A DNA stretch of 54,370 nt from Geobacter sp. UBA698 (GCA_002298925.1 DBMM01000086.1:1-54370); one strand, 5' to 3'. Shown: positions 24,023 through 32,232, counted from the stretch's first letter. Made by a program: numbers and translations. The notes: generated from the letters alone by a model not told the origin.

Positions 24023-25546
24023 TCAATCCACCAGCAGCATCCCGATGTACTGCACAAAGTCGTCGCTATTGCGCAGCGGCGCTACCGTGAGGCCGGCGCT
24101 CCCGGCCAGGGCGAAGACATCGCAGCCGCAGGACTCCAGCGAGGGTCGGCGCTTCTCGGGAAAGGCGCAGCGCTCGTCCGGGCAGCTGTCGCACCAGCAG
24201 CAGGGGCCGCCGCTGAAGACCAGCGCCTTCTTGAATCCCGCCAGAAAGGCGCTCTTTTCCAGTTCCAGCAATCTCTCCTGAAACGAACGCAAGGGGGGCT
24301 GTCCCGCCACCAGCAGGGCCCGGGAATACCCCCCCAGCAACTCCCGGAACTCTTCGCTCCCCATGGAATGGGGCGGGCAGCTCCATTTTCGGCCGTACTC
24401 CCCACAGCCATAGGCGCATTTGGCCCTGACCCAGGCTTCGCTCCTGATGACGGCCGGGTCCAGGTCCAGCGCCGCATGAAAGCCGAGCTGGCCGGCTTTG
24501 ATGCGCAGCGGGTAGAGCGAGGAACTGCCCTGATAGGGGCGGCTGCGGCTGGCGATAACGGCATGGGAGCGGGAGGGGAGTTCGAGCAGCGTTTGATGCA
24601 GGAATCCGGCCTGTCGCAGCAGGTCGGCGGTCTCCTCCAGGGTATAGCAGCGGCCGTTCCAGGTGTTGACCAGCATATGCAGGTCGTAGAGGGCGCCGAA
24701 GCCGTTGGCGTCGCTGAAGAAGTCGTGGACGACCAGCAGGCCGTCCGTCCCTGGCAGCTCTTGCAGCTGAGCCAGCAAGGCCCGGTTCTCGGCGGCTGAG
24801 TAGCAGTGGATCAGGTTGGAGAGCAGCACGACCGCTGCGCTGGCGCGGTGGGCGGCAACCAGCTTTTCCAGTTCAGCCGGCTCCAGGATGTTAATGGGGT
24901 GCCAGTGCAGATTTTCAGGGGCGGGGCAGGATTGCGCCGCTGCACAGACGTCCGGCAGGTCGCAGGCGATGGCCTGCCAGCCGGGGTGCCGCTCCAGAAA
25001 CGCCCGCAGGTAACTGCCGTCTCCGGCGCCGATATCGACGATCAGGCCGCTTTCCGGCAGTCCGGGCAGCGCCTCCCACAGCTCCCGGGCCCGGACGTGC
25101 GCGGCCTCGGCCATGGCTTGCTGGAAGAGGGTCAGGCGGCGCTGGTACTCGTCCCGGGGCTGTTCGCTGATCAGCGCCCCCTGTCCCTCGGCGAGAACCG
25201 TACCCAGGCGGCTCCAGTTCTCCATCAGCAGTTCTTCAAACTCCAGCACAGAGCGCTGGTTCAGGGGGCTGGCGCCGGCCAGGTAGGTGGCGGCAAAACG
25301 GGTGAGGTAGAGCTGCCCGTCGTACTGCTCCAGAAGTCCCATGTTCACCAGGGACCGGATGAAGCGCAGTCCCTCCTCCAGCCGCAGGCCGCAGCTCACC
25401 AGCAACTCCTCAGGCGTACAGGCGCCTGCCGCCACCCGGTCGATGATACCCGAGCGCACCGCTTCCCGCATGACGCAGAACAGGCGGTAGCCGCTGGTCA
25501 GCTCACAGAAGGTGCTGTAGGAATTGTCGGAGGGGAGGATTTTCAT
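24023..25546 (-). CDS. O-methyltransferase fused to a Cys-rich DUF2284 domain
   Basis: A 507-residue two-part protein. Residues about 15-335 are a dimerising O-methyltransferase: winged-helix part, SAM motif IVDIGAGDG (169-177), LSNLIHCYSAAEN. Residues about 345-505 are a DUF2284 metal-binding domain with C377, C381, C390, C449, C450, C452, C455, C460, C473 and C475, enough for one or more Fe-S or zinc sites. The combination is uncommon. A tail-to-tail MBL gene is on one side; the ThiC/BzaF gene is 194 bases upstream on the same strand, past a repeat. The methyl acceptor is unknown; a hydroxybenzimidazole is an attractive guess. Confidence 0.82.
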   Translation of the reverse strand: MKILPSDNSYSTFCELTSGYRLFCVMREAVRSGIIDRVAAGACTPEELLVSCGLRLEEGLRFIRSLVNMGLLEQYDGQLYLTRFAATYLAGASPLNQRSVLEFEELLMENWSRLGTVLAEGQGALISEQPRDEYQRRLTLFQQAMAEAAHVRARELWEALPGLPESGLIVDIGAGDGSYLRAFLERHPGWQAIACDLPDVCAAAQSCPAPENLHWHPINILEPAELEKLVAAHRASAAVVLLSNLIHCYSAAENRALLAQLQELPGTDGLLVVHDFFSDANGFGALYDLHMLVNTWNGRCYTLEETADLLRQAGFLHQTLLELPSRSHAVIASRSRPYQGSSSLYPLRIKAGQLGFHAALDLDPAVIRSEAWVRAKCAYGCGEYGRKWSCPPHSMGSEEFRELLGGYSRALLVAGQPPLRSFQERLLELEKSAFLAGFKKALVFSGGPCCWCDSCPDERCAFPEKRRPSLESCGCDVFALAGSAGLTVAPLRNSDDFVQYIGMLLVD

Positions 25547-25565
25547 AGGGTTATCCTAAACGGCA

Positions 25566-25732
25566 GTTAAAACACTGAGACACAGAGAACACTGAGAAAT
25601 CATTGAATAAAAAAAGAAATGAATTATCAACCTATCAGGTGAATCCACAAATACAGAATAACTTGAAGTAATCATTTGATTTAATTTCTTATGTTATCTC
25701 TGTGCCTCAGTGTCTCTGTGTTGAACTGCTTT
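25566..25732. repeat. MITE-like or extragenic repeat with terminal inversion
   Basis: An AT-rich core about 100 bases long is bounded by related inverted ends: GGCAGTTAAAACACTGAG-type on the left and its counterpart TCTCTGTGTTGAACTGC on the right. Both contain repeats of CACTGAG and CACAGAG. Such ctctgtg-type elements recur between genes in many genomes. It separates thiC/bzaF from the methyltransferase gene and may separate their transcripts. Confidence 0.65.
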
Positions 25733-25740
25733 TTTCAGGT

Positions 25741-27051
25741 TTATATCTTGTCGTCCTTAAGATCCCCGGCGAACAGCTTGCCCGCCCCGCGCGAGGCGCA
25801 GAAGTCGCCGCACATGGTGCAGGTGGCCTCGTCCTCCGGCGTGCGGCTGGCGCGGATGGCGCGGGCATCCTCGGGATAGAGCGCCAGTTCGAACTGTTGC
25901 TCCCATTTCAGGTCGCGGCGCGCCTTGGACATCTCCTTGTCCCGCTGGCGCCCCTTTTCCGGGTACTTGTTCATATCGCCGATGTAGGCCGCGATCTTGG
26001 CAGCCTTGACCCCCATGCGCACGTCCTCCTCGTTGGGCAGGGCCAGATGCTCGGCCGGGGTGATGTAGCAGATCAGGTCGGCGCCGAAGCGGCTGGACTG
26101 GGCCGCACCGATGGCGGCGGTGATGTGGTCGAAGCCGGGGGCCACGTCGGTGGCGATCGGGCCGAGCATGTAGTAGGGGGCGCCGCCGCTCATCCGTTTC
26201 TGCAGCTGGATGTTGCCCTCGATCTCGTCCAGGGGCACATGCCCGGGACCCTCCACCAGCATCTGGCAGCCCATGTCGCGGCCGATCTCGGCCAGTTCGC
26301 AGTTGAAGAGCAGTTCCTGAATCTGGGCCCGGTCGGAGCTGTCGTGAATGGCCCCGGCCCGCAGGCCGTTACCCAGGGAGAGCACCGTGTCGTACTTCTT
26401 GAGAATCCCTGCCACCCGGTCGAACTTCTCGTAGAGCGGGTTTTCGCGGTTGTTGGCGATCATCCAGGCCACCATGGAGACGCCCCCCTTGCTGACCAGT
26501 CCGCCGTAGCGGTAGCCCTGCTTGCGCAGGCGCTCGATGGTGCAGAGGTTGATGCCGCAGTGCACCGCCATGAAGGCCATGCCGTCGGCGCACTGCTTTT
26601 CGATCAGGTCGAAGAGCAGCTCCTCGTCCAGCTTGTTGGGGTCGCCGTATTTGCGGGCTGCTTCACAGAAGGCCTGGTAGAGCGGCACGTTGCCGACCGG
26701 CAGGTCCACTGCGGCGATCACTTCACGCCGCACCCGGTCCAGGTCGCCCCCCACCGAGAGCTCCATCAGGGTGTCGGCCCCCGATTCCTGGGCGGCCAGC
26801 GCCTTTCTGACTTCGGCTGCGTAGTCGATGATGTCGGAAGAGGTGCCGATGGAGGCGTTGACCTTGGTGGACAGTCCCTTGCCGATGCCGGCGATGCGGG
26901 CCGGCTTGCGGTTGTGGTTCCAGGGGATGACGATCTTCCCTTCGGCGACCATCTGGCGGATGTATTCGGCTGCGAGCTGCTCGTTGCGGGCCACGCTCTC
27001 CATCTGGGGGGTGATGATGCCCTGACGGGCGGATTCGATCTGGGTCAGCAT
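25741..27051 (-). CDS. bzaF: ThiC-family radical SAM enzyme, likely BzaF (5-hydroxybenzimidazole synthase)
   Basis: A 436-residue enzyme of the ThiC family, which rearranges aminoimidazole ribotide. The C-terminal cluster motif is CTMCGDFC (C411, C414, C418): CX2CX3C, not the CX2CX4C of E. coli ThiC. Core motifs EGPGHVPLDEI, YYMLGPIATD and GADLICYITPAEHL are intact. The gene ends the cobU-cobT-cobS-pabBC operon under a cobalamin riboswitch, with no TPP riboswitch seen. This context fits BzaF, the anaerobic maker of the cobamide lower base, better than thiamin ThiC. Either annotation is defensible on sequence alone. Confidence 0.8.
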   Translation of the reverse strand: MLTQIESARQGIITPQMESVARNEQLAAEYIRQMVAEGKIVIPWNHNRKPARIAGIGKGLSTKVNASIGTSSDIIDYAAEVRKALAAQESGADTLMELSVGGDLDRVRREVIAAVDLPVGNVPLYQAFCEAARKYGDPNKLDEELLFDLIEKQCADGMAFMAVHCGINLCTIERLRKQGYRYGGLVSKGGVSMVAWMIANNRENPLYEKFDRVAGILKKYDTVLSLGNGLRAGAIHDSSDRAQIQELLFNCELAEIGRDMGCQMLVEGPGHVPLDEIEGNIQLQKRMSGGAPYYMLGPIATDVAPGFDHITAAIGAAQSSRFGADLICYITPAEHLALPNEEDVRMGVKAAKIAAYIGDMNKYPEKGRQRDKEMSKARRDLKWEQQFELALYPEDARAIRASRTPEDEATCTMCGDFCASRGAGKLFAGDLKDDKI

Positions 27052-27099
27052 GTTATGGTATCTCCTTTTTGTTTGACTACACCCTTTGAAAAAGGGGGA

Positions 27100-28872
27100 T
27101 TATGGCATGTGTAATCTGCATTCCCGCCAGCCACGCACCGAGTTGACCAGCCAGACGGCGTCGGCAGCCTGCAGGTCGTCCAGCGTCAACAGCGCTTCGC
27201 GGATGGCGCCTACCTCCAGCAGTTCCTGCCGCAGTACTCCCGGCAGCAGGCCGCAGTTCAGGGCCGGGGTCAGCAGTTCTCCCCCCAGCGAGATCACGAT
27301 GGTGTTGTAGCTCCCTTCGGTCAACTGATCCTGCTGGTTGCGGAAGATGACATCGTAGCAATCCGAATGGCGGCTCCGTTCGCTCTCGTACAGTTCCCGG
27401 CGGGAAGTCTTATGGTACAGGAACGGGTCGGCCGGGTCCGTCCTCTGCCGGGAGACCGCCAGCAGGGCCGGCGCTGCAGCCCGCTCGCTGGTGGTGATCG
27501 GATCGGCCTCCAGGGTGAACGTGCCGGTGCTGGCCAGCAGCAGGCGTACCTTGTGGCTTCCGGAAAGTCCCCGGGCAAACTCGTCCAGCCGGCAGCGGAT
27601 CTGTCCTGTGTCGCAGGCGAAGCCGAAGCGGGCCGCAGATTCGGCCAGACGATGCAGATGGCGCTCAAGCAGCAGATAGCCTTCCCGGTCCCAGCGCAGG
27701 GTCTCGATCAGCTGGAACGGGCTGCTGTCCCGCTGCAGGAAGGCGCTTTTTGCCAGGCACTCCCGGAACTCGGCCTGGGGGTCCGAATCCCAGGTGATGC
27801 CGCTGCCGATGCCGATTTCCGCGGCTCCGCTGTCAGCGTTCACGACCGCCGTGCGGATGGCAACGCTGAAGACCGCTTCCCGGCCGGGGGAGACGTAGCC
27901 GATGGCCCCGCAGTAGACCCCGCGCGGCGATGTCTCCAGTTTCCTGATGATCTCCATGGTGCGTCGCTTGGGGGCGCCGGTGACCGAACCGCAGGGGAAC
28001 AGGGACCGGAAGATGTCGGTCAGGCCGATTTCCGGCCGGATGCGGGCGGTGACGGTCGAGGTCATCTGGTGCACGGTCGGGTAGGTCTCCACCTCAAACA
28101 GCGCCGGCACCTCGACACTGCCGGTTTCGGCGATGGTGGCCAGGTCGTTGCGCACCAGGTCCACGATCATCAGGTTTTCGGCCCGTTCCTTGGGGGTGGC
28201 GGCCAGTCTCTCCCGTTGGACCCGGTCGTCGCCGGGCAGCGCCAGCCGGGGCGCGGTGCCCTTCATCGGCTGCATGGTCAGCAGGTCCTGTTCCAGGGAG
28301 AAGAACAGCTCCGGCGAGGCGGACAGGATGCGGTGGCTGCCGATGTCGAGCCAGGCGCAGAAGGGAGCCATCTGGTTGCGGCACATGCGACGGTAGAGTG
28401 AAAAAGGGTCGCCACTGACGGAGAAGTGCTGGCGGGTGGTGTAGTTGACCTGGTAGGTCTCACCGGCCGCGATGGCTTCGCGGATGGCTTCCACGGCGCT
28501 GGTGTACTCCGTGCCGGTGATGGCCAGTGCGGGGGGCGTCATGGCGCAGCTGCCGTCGGCTGATTCATCCCGGCTGTCGCTGCAGGCGATGCGTTCCTTG
28601 AAGATGCCGAACCAGACCAGCGGCAGTTCGGACGGCACCCTGGTGGCGAGATCCGGATTGAGGCCGGCCGCGGCTTCATAGCCGACGAAGCCGACCGCGT
28701 GCCGTCCCCGGGCAACGGCCTGCTCAACCCGGGTCAGGGCCCCTAGTACCTGGCCGGGGGTGTGGGCCGTTATGACCGCCTCCTTTCCTTCAAAACGGAA
28801 GGAGCGGCCAAAGCGGCCGCCGGAGAAGCCCTCCAGCAGGGCGGCCGGGTGGTTGTTTCGCTCGATCGGCAT
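27100..28872 (-). CDS. pabBC: Aminodeoxychorismate synthase component I fused to aminodeoxychorismate lyase
   Basis: A 590-residue bifunctional protein. Residues about 1-375 are PabB (PMKGTAPR, AENLMIVDLVRNDL, GSVTGAPK, GIGSGITWDSD), which aminates chorismate with a glutaminase partner. Residues about 380-590 are a PLP-dependent lyase of aminotransferase class IV with the lysine in YHKTSRRELYE, giving p-aminobenzoate. The true start is the ATG at 28872, overlapping the cobS stop as TGATG. Its presence inside a cobamide operon is unusual; it may supply folate only, or be grouped for other reasons. Confidence 0.88.
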   Translation of the reverse strand: MPIERNNHPAALLEGFSGGRFGRSFRFEGKEAVITAHTPGQVLGALTRVEQAVARGRHAVGFVGYEAAAGLNPDLATRVPSELPLVWFGIFKERIACSDSRDESADGSCAMTPPALAITGTEYTSAVEAIREAIAAGETYQVNYTTRQHFSVSGDPFSLYRRMCRNQMAPFCAWLDIGSHRILSASPELFFSLEQDLLTMQPMKGTAPRLALPGDDRVQRERLAATPKERAENLMIVDLVRNDLATIAETGSVEVPALFEVETYPTVHQMTSTVTARIRPEIGLTDIFRSLFPCGSVTGAPKRRTMEIIRKLETSPRGVYCGAIGYVSPGREAVFSVAIRTAVVNADSGAAEIGIGSGITWDSDPQAEFRECLAKSAFLQRDSSPFQLIETLRWDREGYLLLERHLHRLAESAARFGFACDTGQIRCRLDEFARGLSGSHKVRLLLASTGTFTLEADPITTSERAAAPALLAVSRQRTDPADPFLYHKTSRRELYESERSRHSDCYDVIFRNQQDQLTEGSYNTIVISLGGELLTPALNCGLLPGVLRQELLEVGAIREALLTLDDLQAADAVWLVNSVRGWRECRLHMP

Positions 28873-29627
28873 CAGCGGGCCAGCCCTGTGGCCTGCTGCA
28901 GTACCGGGATCAGCAGCAGGGCCAGAATTTCGTTCAGTTCGTTGATGCAGCCGACCACGTCGCCGGTGATCCCGCCCAGCCGGCGCTGTGACCAGGCCTT
29001 GAGCAGCCAGCTGCAGCTGATCGTTGCGGCGGATACGGCCAGTCCGGTTGCGCCCAGCAGCAGCCAGGCGCCAGTCAGGGTGATCAGGCCGGCCACCATC
29101 AGTCGGGAAGCGCCGGCCCCGCTGATAAAGGTTGATCCGAGCCCGTCCTGACGGGCACTCCTGGCAAAAACGATGGTCTGCACCTGACCATAGCGGGCCA
29201 GCAGCGGAAACAGCAGCAGGGCCTGCCACTTGAGCCCGGCGGGAATCGCGGCCAGCGCCTGCCATTTCAGCAGCAGCCCCAGGGTCACCCCGACCGCGCC
29301 GACGGCACCGGTGTGGGAATCCTTCATCACCGCCAGAAAACGTTCCCGGCCGCCCCGGGCCGCCAGGCCGTCGCAGACATCGGCCAGTCCGTCCAGGTGC
29401 AGGGCGCCGGTGATGGCCGCCAAGGCCGCGATCAGCAGGGCATCGTTCAGGGGGCGGGCCAGCCAGGGGGCGATCAGCCAGTTCAGCCCGGCCAGCAGGC
29501 CACCGATGGTCAAACCCGCCAGCGGAAAGACGGCCAGGGAACGCCCCAGATCCTCCTTCTGGCAGTTGGTGTCAAAGGGGAGCGGGATGATGGTCAGGAA
29601 TTGTAAGGCGATCAGGTAGAGCCTCAT
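28872..29627 (-). CDS. cobS: Adenosylcobinamide-GDP ribazoletransferase (cobalamin synthase)
   Basis: A 251-residue integral membrane enzyme that joins GDP-cobinamide with alpha-ribazole (phosphate). Family motifs are clear: QFLTIIPLP, HLDGLADVCDGL, MKDSHTGAVGAVG and GGITGDVVGCINEL. About six membrane helices. It starts two bases after the cobT stop and its end overlaps pabBC, so it is tightly coupled in the operon. Confidence 0.96.
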   Translation of the reverse strand: MRLYLIALQFLTIIPLPFDTNCQKEDLGRSLAVFPLAGLTIGGLLAGLNWLIAPWLARPLNDALLIAALAAITGALHLDGLADVCDGLAARGGRERFLAVMKDSHTGAVGAVGVTLGLLLKWQALAAIPAGLKWQALLLFPLLARYGQVQTIVFARSARQDGLGSTFISGAGASRLMVAGLITLTGAWLLLGATGLAVSAATISCSWLLKAWSQRRLGGITGDVVGCINELNEILALLLIPVLQQATGLAR

Positions 29628-29629
29628 GG

Positions 29630-30679
29630 TCAGTGACTGACTCCCGCCTCGTCGAAGGTGGCCATCTCCTTGAGAATCTTCACACCGGCCTCGATCAGGG
29701 TCATGGCCAGGGCGGCTCCGGTGCCCTCACCCAGGCGCAGGTCCAGGCCGAGTATCGGGGCGACAGCGATGCGCTCCAGCATGAAGCGGTGGCCGACCTC
29801 CACCGACTGGTGTGCGGCAAAGATATACTCTCTGACATGGGGGTGCAGTTCCGAGGCGATCAGTGCTCCGGCCGTGGAGATGAAGCCGTCGATCACCACC
29901 GGAATGGAGTTGGCGGCGCAGCCCAGCACCAGTCCTGCGATGGCGGCGATCTCCAGCCCGCCCACCTTGGTCAGCACGTCCAGCGGGTCACGGGGGTCCG
30001 GCCTGTTCAGGGCCAGCCCCTGCTCGATGATCCGGATCTTGTGCTCCAGGGCGGCGTCGTTGATGCCGGTGCCGCGATGGGTCAGCTCCCGCACCGACAA
30101 ACCTGAAATGGCAGCGATCATGGCGGAGGAGGGGGAGGTGTTGCCGATGCCCATCTCGCCGGTCCCCACCAGGGCGATGCCTTCGGTCTTGCACTGGTCG
30201 GCCAGGTCAAGGCCCACCTGCATGGCGGCCAGAGCCTCCCCGCGGCTCATGGCGGGACCCTTGGCGAAGTTGGCTGTGCCGCGGGCCACCTTGCGGTGGA
30301 TCAGGCCGGGGGTAGCGCCGAAATTGTAGTCGACCCCCACGTCCACCACCCGCACCTCGGCTCCGGCATGGCGGGCCAGCACGTTGACCCCGGCGCCCCC
30401 CCGCAGGAAGTTGAACACCATCTGGCTGGTGACTTCGCTAGGGTAGAGCGAGACCCCTTCCGCGACGATGCCGTGGTCCCCGGCAAAGGTGAAGATGACC
30501 TTTTTGGAGAGATCCGGCTCGGCCTGCCCGCTGATGGCGACCAGGCGGCGGGCGAACTCCTCCAGCCGGCCCAGTGATCCAGGCGGCTTGGTCTTGTTGT
30601 CCAGGCGGACCTGGGTCTGCTGCAGCAGGGTGGTGTCGACCGGTTTGATGCGGGCCAGCGTGCTGGTGATGATGTCCAT
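29630..30679 (-). CDS. cobT: Nicotinate-nucleotide:benzimidazole phosphoribosyltransferase
   Basis: A 349-residue enzyme that activates the cobamide lower base to the alpha-riboside phosphate. It shows TKPPGSLGRLEEFA, FAGDHGI, TGEMGIGNTS and the late catalytic-glutamate region RLGEGTGAAL. The ATG at 30679 has ggaga seven bases upstream. A 140-base gap with a repeat separates it from cobU. Substrate choice (dimethylbenzimidazole or hydroxybenzimidazole) cannot be read from sequence but would match the BzaF product. Confidence 0.96.
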   Translation of the reverse strand: MDIITSTLARIKPVDTTLLQQTQVRLDNKTKPPGSLGRLEEFARRLVAISGQAEPDLSKKVIFTFAGDHGIVAEGVSLYPSEVTSQMVFNFLRGGAGVNVLARHAGAEVRVVDVGVDYNFGATPGLIHRKVARGTANFAKGPAMSRGEALAAMQVGLDLADQCKTEGIALVGTGEMGIGNTSPSSAMIAAISGLSVRELTHRGTGINDAALEHKIRIIEQGLALNRPDPRDPLDVLTKVGGLEIAAIAGLVLGCAANSIPVVIDGFISTAGALIASELHPHVREYIFAAHQSVEVGHRFMLERIAVAPILGLDLRLGEGTGAALAMTLIEAGVKILKEMATFDEAGVSH

Positions 30680-30700
30680 GTGATTTTCTCCTGAATTATT

Positions 30701-30815
30701 CCAATTCCAAATCAAAGCGCTATCTGCATTGGCTCGTCTTCGGTTCCTCAACGTACTATCTGTACGCCTCGTCGCCGAAATCCTCGCCGCCTTGATTTCA
30801 TCTTTGATTTGAAAC
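30701..30815. repeat. Palindromic extragenic element between cobU and cobT
   Basis: Outer arms CAAATCAAAG (30708-30717) and CTTTGATTTG (30802-30811) are exact complements. Nested inside are TTCGG/CCGAA and the hairpin CGTAC-tatct-GTACG (30752-30766). It resembles the interspersed palindromes of Geobacter-type genomes. A partial relative lies after groEL. Confidence 0.7.
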
Positions 30816-30820
30816 CGGAG

Positions 30821-31354
30821 TTATTTCAAACGCAGCGGTATCCCGCTGGCCACCAGCCAGGCCTCGCCGGCGGCGGCCGCCACGATCTGGTTGGCCTGTC
30901 CGGCCAGGTCGCGGAAGACGCGTCCCAGGCGGTGTTCCGGCACGATGCCCATGCCGACCTCGTTGGAAACGATGATGACCGGGGTGGTCATGCCGCGCAG
31001 GGTGACCGCCAGGCGGTGCACATCCTCCATGATCCGCTCTTCCGCATCTCCGGCCTGGTCCTGGTAGAGCAGCAGCAGGTTGGTGAGCCAGAGCGTCAGG
31101 CAGTCCACCAGGATGACTCCGTAGATGCCGTCACTGCCGGCCAGGGTCTGGGTCATGTGCAGCGCTTCCTCGATGGTCTGCCACTGGTCGCCGCGGCGCT
31201 CCTGATGTCTCCTGATGCGTTCGTCCATCTCGCCGTCCAGCGCCTGGGCCGTGGCCAGGTAGCAGAGCGGTCGGCCGAATTCCAGGGCGCGCTGTTCGGC
31301 AAAAAGGCTCTTGCCGCTGCGTGTTCCGCCGGTGATGAATATGGTCTGTGACAC
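30821..31354 (-). CDS. cobU: Adenosylcobinamide kinase / guanylyltransferase
   Basis: A 177-residue bifunctional enzyme that phosphorylates adenosylcobinamide and transfers GMP. It has the P-loop GGTRSGKS, LVDCLTLWLTN and SNEVGMGIVPEHRLGRVFRD. The start is GTG at 31354 with gggagg six bases upstream; the longer frame runs through the riboswitch terminator and is not real. It is the first gene of the cob operon. Confidence 0.95.
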   Translation of the reverse strand: MSQTIFITGGTRSGKSLFAEQRALEFGRPLCYLATAQALDGEMDERIRRHQERRGDQWQTIEEALHMTQTLAGSDGIYGVILVDCLTLWLTNLLLLYQDQAGDAEERIMEDVHRLAVTLRGMTTPVIIVSNEVGMGIVPEHRLGRVFRDLAGQANQIVAAAAGEAWLVASGIPLRLK

Positions 31355-31372
31355 GTCGTACCTCCCAAATGC

Positions 31373-31405
31373 AAAAAAGCCCTTGTCCGTGGGGGGGCAG
31401 GGGCT
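31373..31405 (-). terminator. Riboswitch-controlled terminator before cobU
   Basis: On the minus strand AGCCCCTG pairs with CAAGGGCT (one mismatch), followed by TTTTTT (plus-strand A run 31373-31378). It lies between the riboswitch and cobU, as expected for transcription attenuation by cobalamin. Confidence 0.8.
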
Positions 31406-31467
31406 CGAAGCAGTGGTTGCAGACAATCCGGCTTCGGCCCCTCGTTCCACGGAGGTTCCAGCAAGCA

Positions 31468-31640
31468 TCGGCATGGCAGGTTTCCTGGCTTCAGGGTCAT
31501 CTTACTCGCCGCGCCTTCCCGGGTTTCCCCAGTGGCTTGTTGCGGCTTTCATCGCCTGTTACAGTTGCGGGTCAGCGCGGGAGTTGCACCCGCTTCCCTT
31601 TTAACCGCACTCAAGCTTTTGAGCGCGGCACCAAAACCGT
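31468..31640 (-). promoter_or_regulatory. Cobalamin riboswitch of the cob operon
   Basis: On the minus strand the core reads aaggga-agcgggtg-caactcccgc-gctgaccc-gcaactgta (about 31600-31560), with the closing ccaggaaacctgcc at about 31487-31474. The 5' limit is approximate. It precedes a terminator and cobU. High adenosylcobalamin should shut off cobU-cobT-cobS-pabBC-bzaF. Confidence 0.95.
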
Positions 31641-31783
31641 TGACTACAATTGTGGAAGGATTTGTAGCAGAGCGGGGGGCTGAAAGTCAAAGGGAAAACG
31701 CTGGCAGGCAGCATGCCGGCCGGCAGCTGGGGCGTCAAGACAGAGACGATAGCGCCAGAGGAGAATTTTTTTTCAGTTAGCCC

Positions 31784-31812
31784 TTGATTTTTAAAAGTGC
31801 GCTGATTATATT
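31784..31812 (+). promoter_or_regulatory. Sigma-70-type promoter of groESL
   Basis: TTGATT (31784-31789), a 17-base spacer and TATATT (31807-31812). The predicted start site is near 31819, directly before the CIRCE element. Confidence 0.8.
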
Positions 31813-31821
31813 CCTTGAGTG

Positions 31822-31848
31822 TTAGCACTCGCTGGTTGTGAGTGCTAA
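31822..31848 (+). promoter_or_regulatory. CIRCE operator (HrcA binding site)
   Basis: TTAGCACTC (31822-31830), a 9-base spacer, GAGTGCTAA (31840-31848): a perfect CIRCE consensus. It is placed at the transcription start, so HrcA represses groESL until heat shock. hrcA itself is not in the window. Confidence 0.97.
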
Positions 31849-31899
31849 ATGTTTCTGAAACCAGAATACAACACCAAAGGATAGAAAGGAGAAGGACAC

Positions 31900-32187
31900 A
31901 TGAATTTGAGACCGCTGCAGGACCGCATCATCGTTAAGAGGATGGAAGAAGAGCAGAAGACAGCAGGTGGGCTTTTTATCCCTGAAACCGCAAAAGAGAA
32001 ACCGCAGCGCGGCGAGATCGTGGCAGTCGGCAACGGCAAGAAGACCGAAGACGGCAAGGTGCTGCCGCTGGATGTCAAGGTCGGCGACAAGGTGCTGTTC
32101 GGCAAGTATGCCGGTACCGAAGTCAAGGTTGACGGCGACGACTACCTGATGATGCGCGAAGACGATATCCTGGCTGTAATCGAATAA
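31900..32187 (+). CDS. groES: Co-chaperonin GroES
   Basis: A 95-residue heptameric lid of the GroEL chamber. It begins MNLRPLQDRIIVKR and has the mobile loop region TAGGLFIPETAKEKPQ, with the late KYAGTEVKVDGDDYLMMREDDILAVIE. Full family length. A strong aaggag site precedes it. It is the first gene of the CIRCE-controlled operon, 45 bases before groEL. Confidence 0.98.
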   Translation: MNLRPLQDRIIVKRMEEEQKTAGGLFIPETAKEKPQRGEIVAVGNGKKTEDGKVLPLDVKVGDKVLFGKYAGTEVKVDGDDYLMMREDDILAVIE

Positions 32188-32232
32188 ATATCACCATCCC
32201 ATAATCAATACTACTTAATGGAGGAATAAAAC

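Noticed and set aside
25702..27114. 470-codon plus-strand open frame
   Set aside because: It is the complement of the ThiC/BzaF gene, rich in Gly/His/Val from antisense codons.
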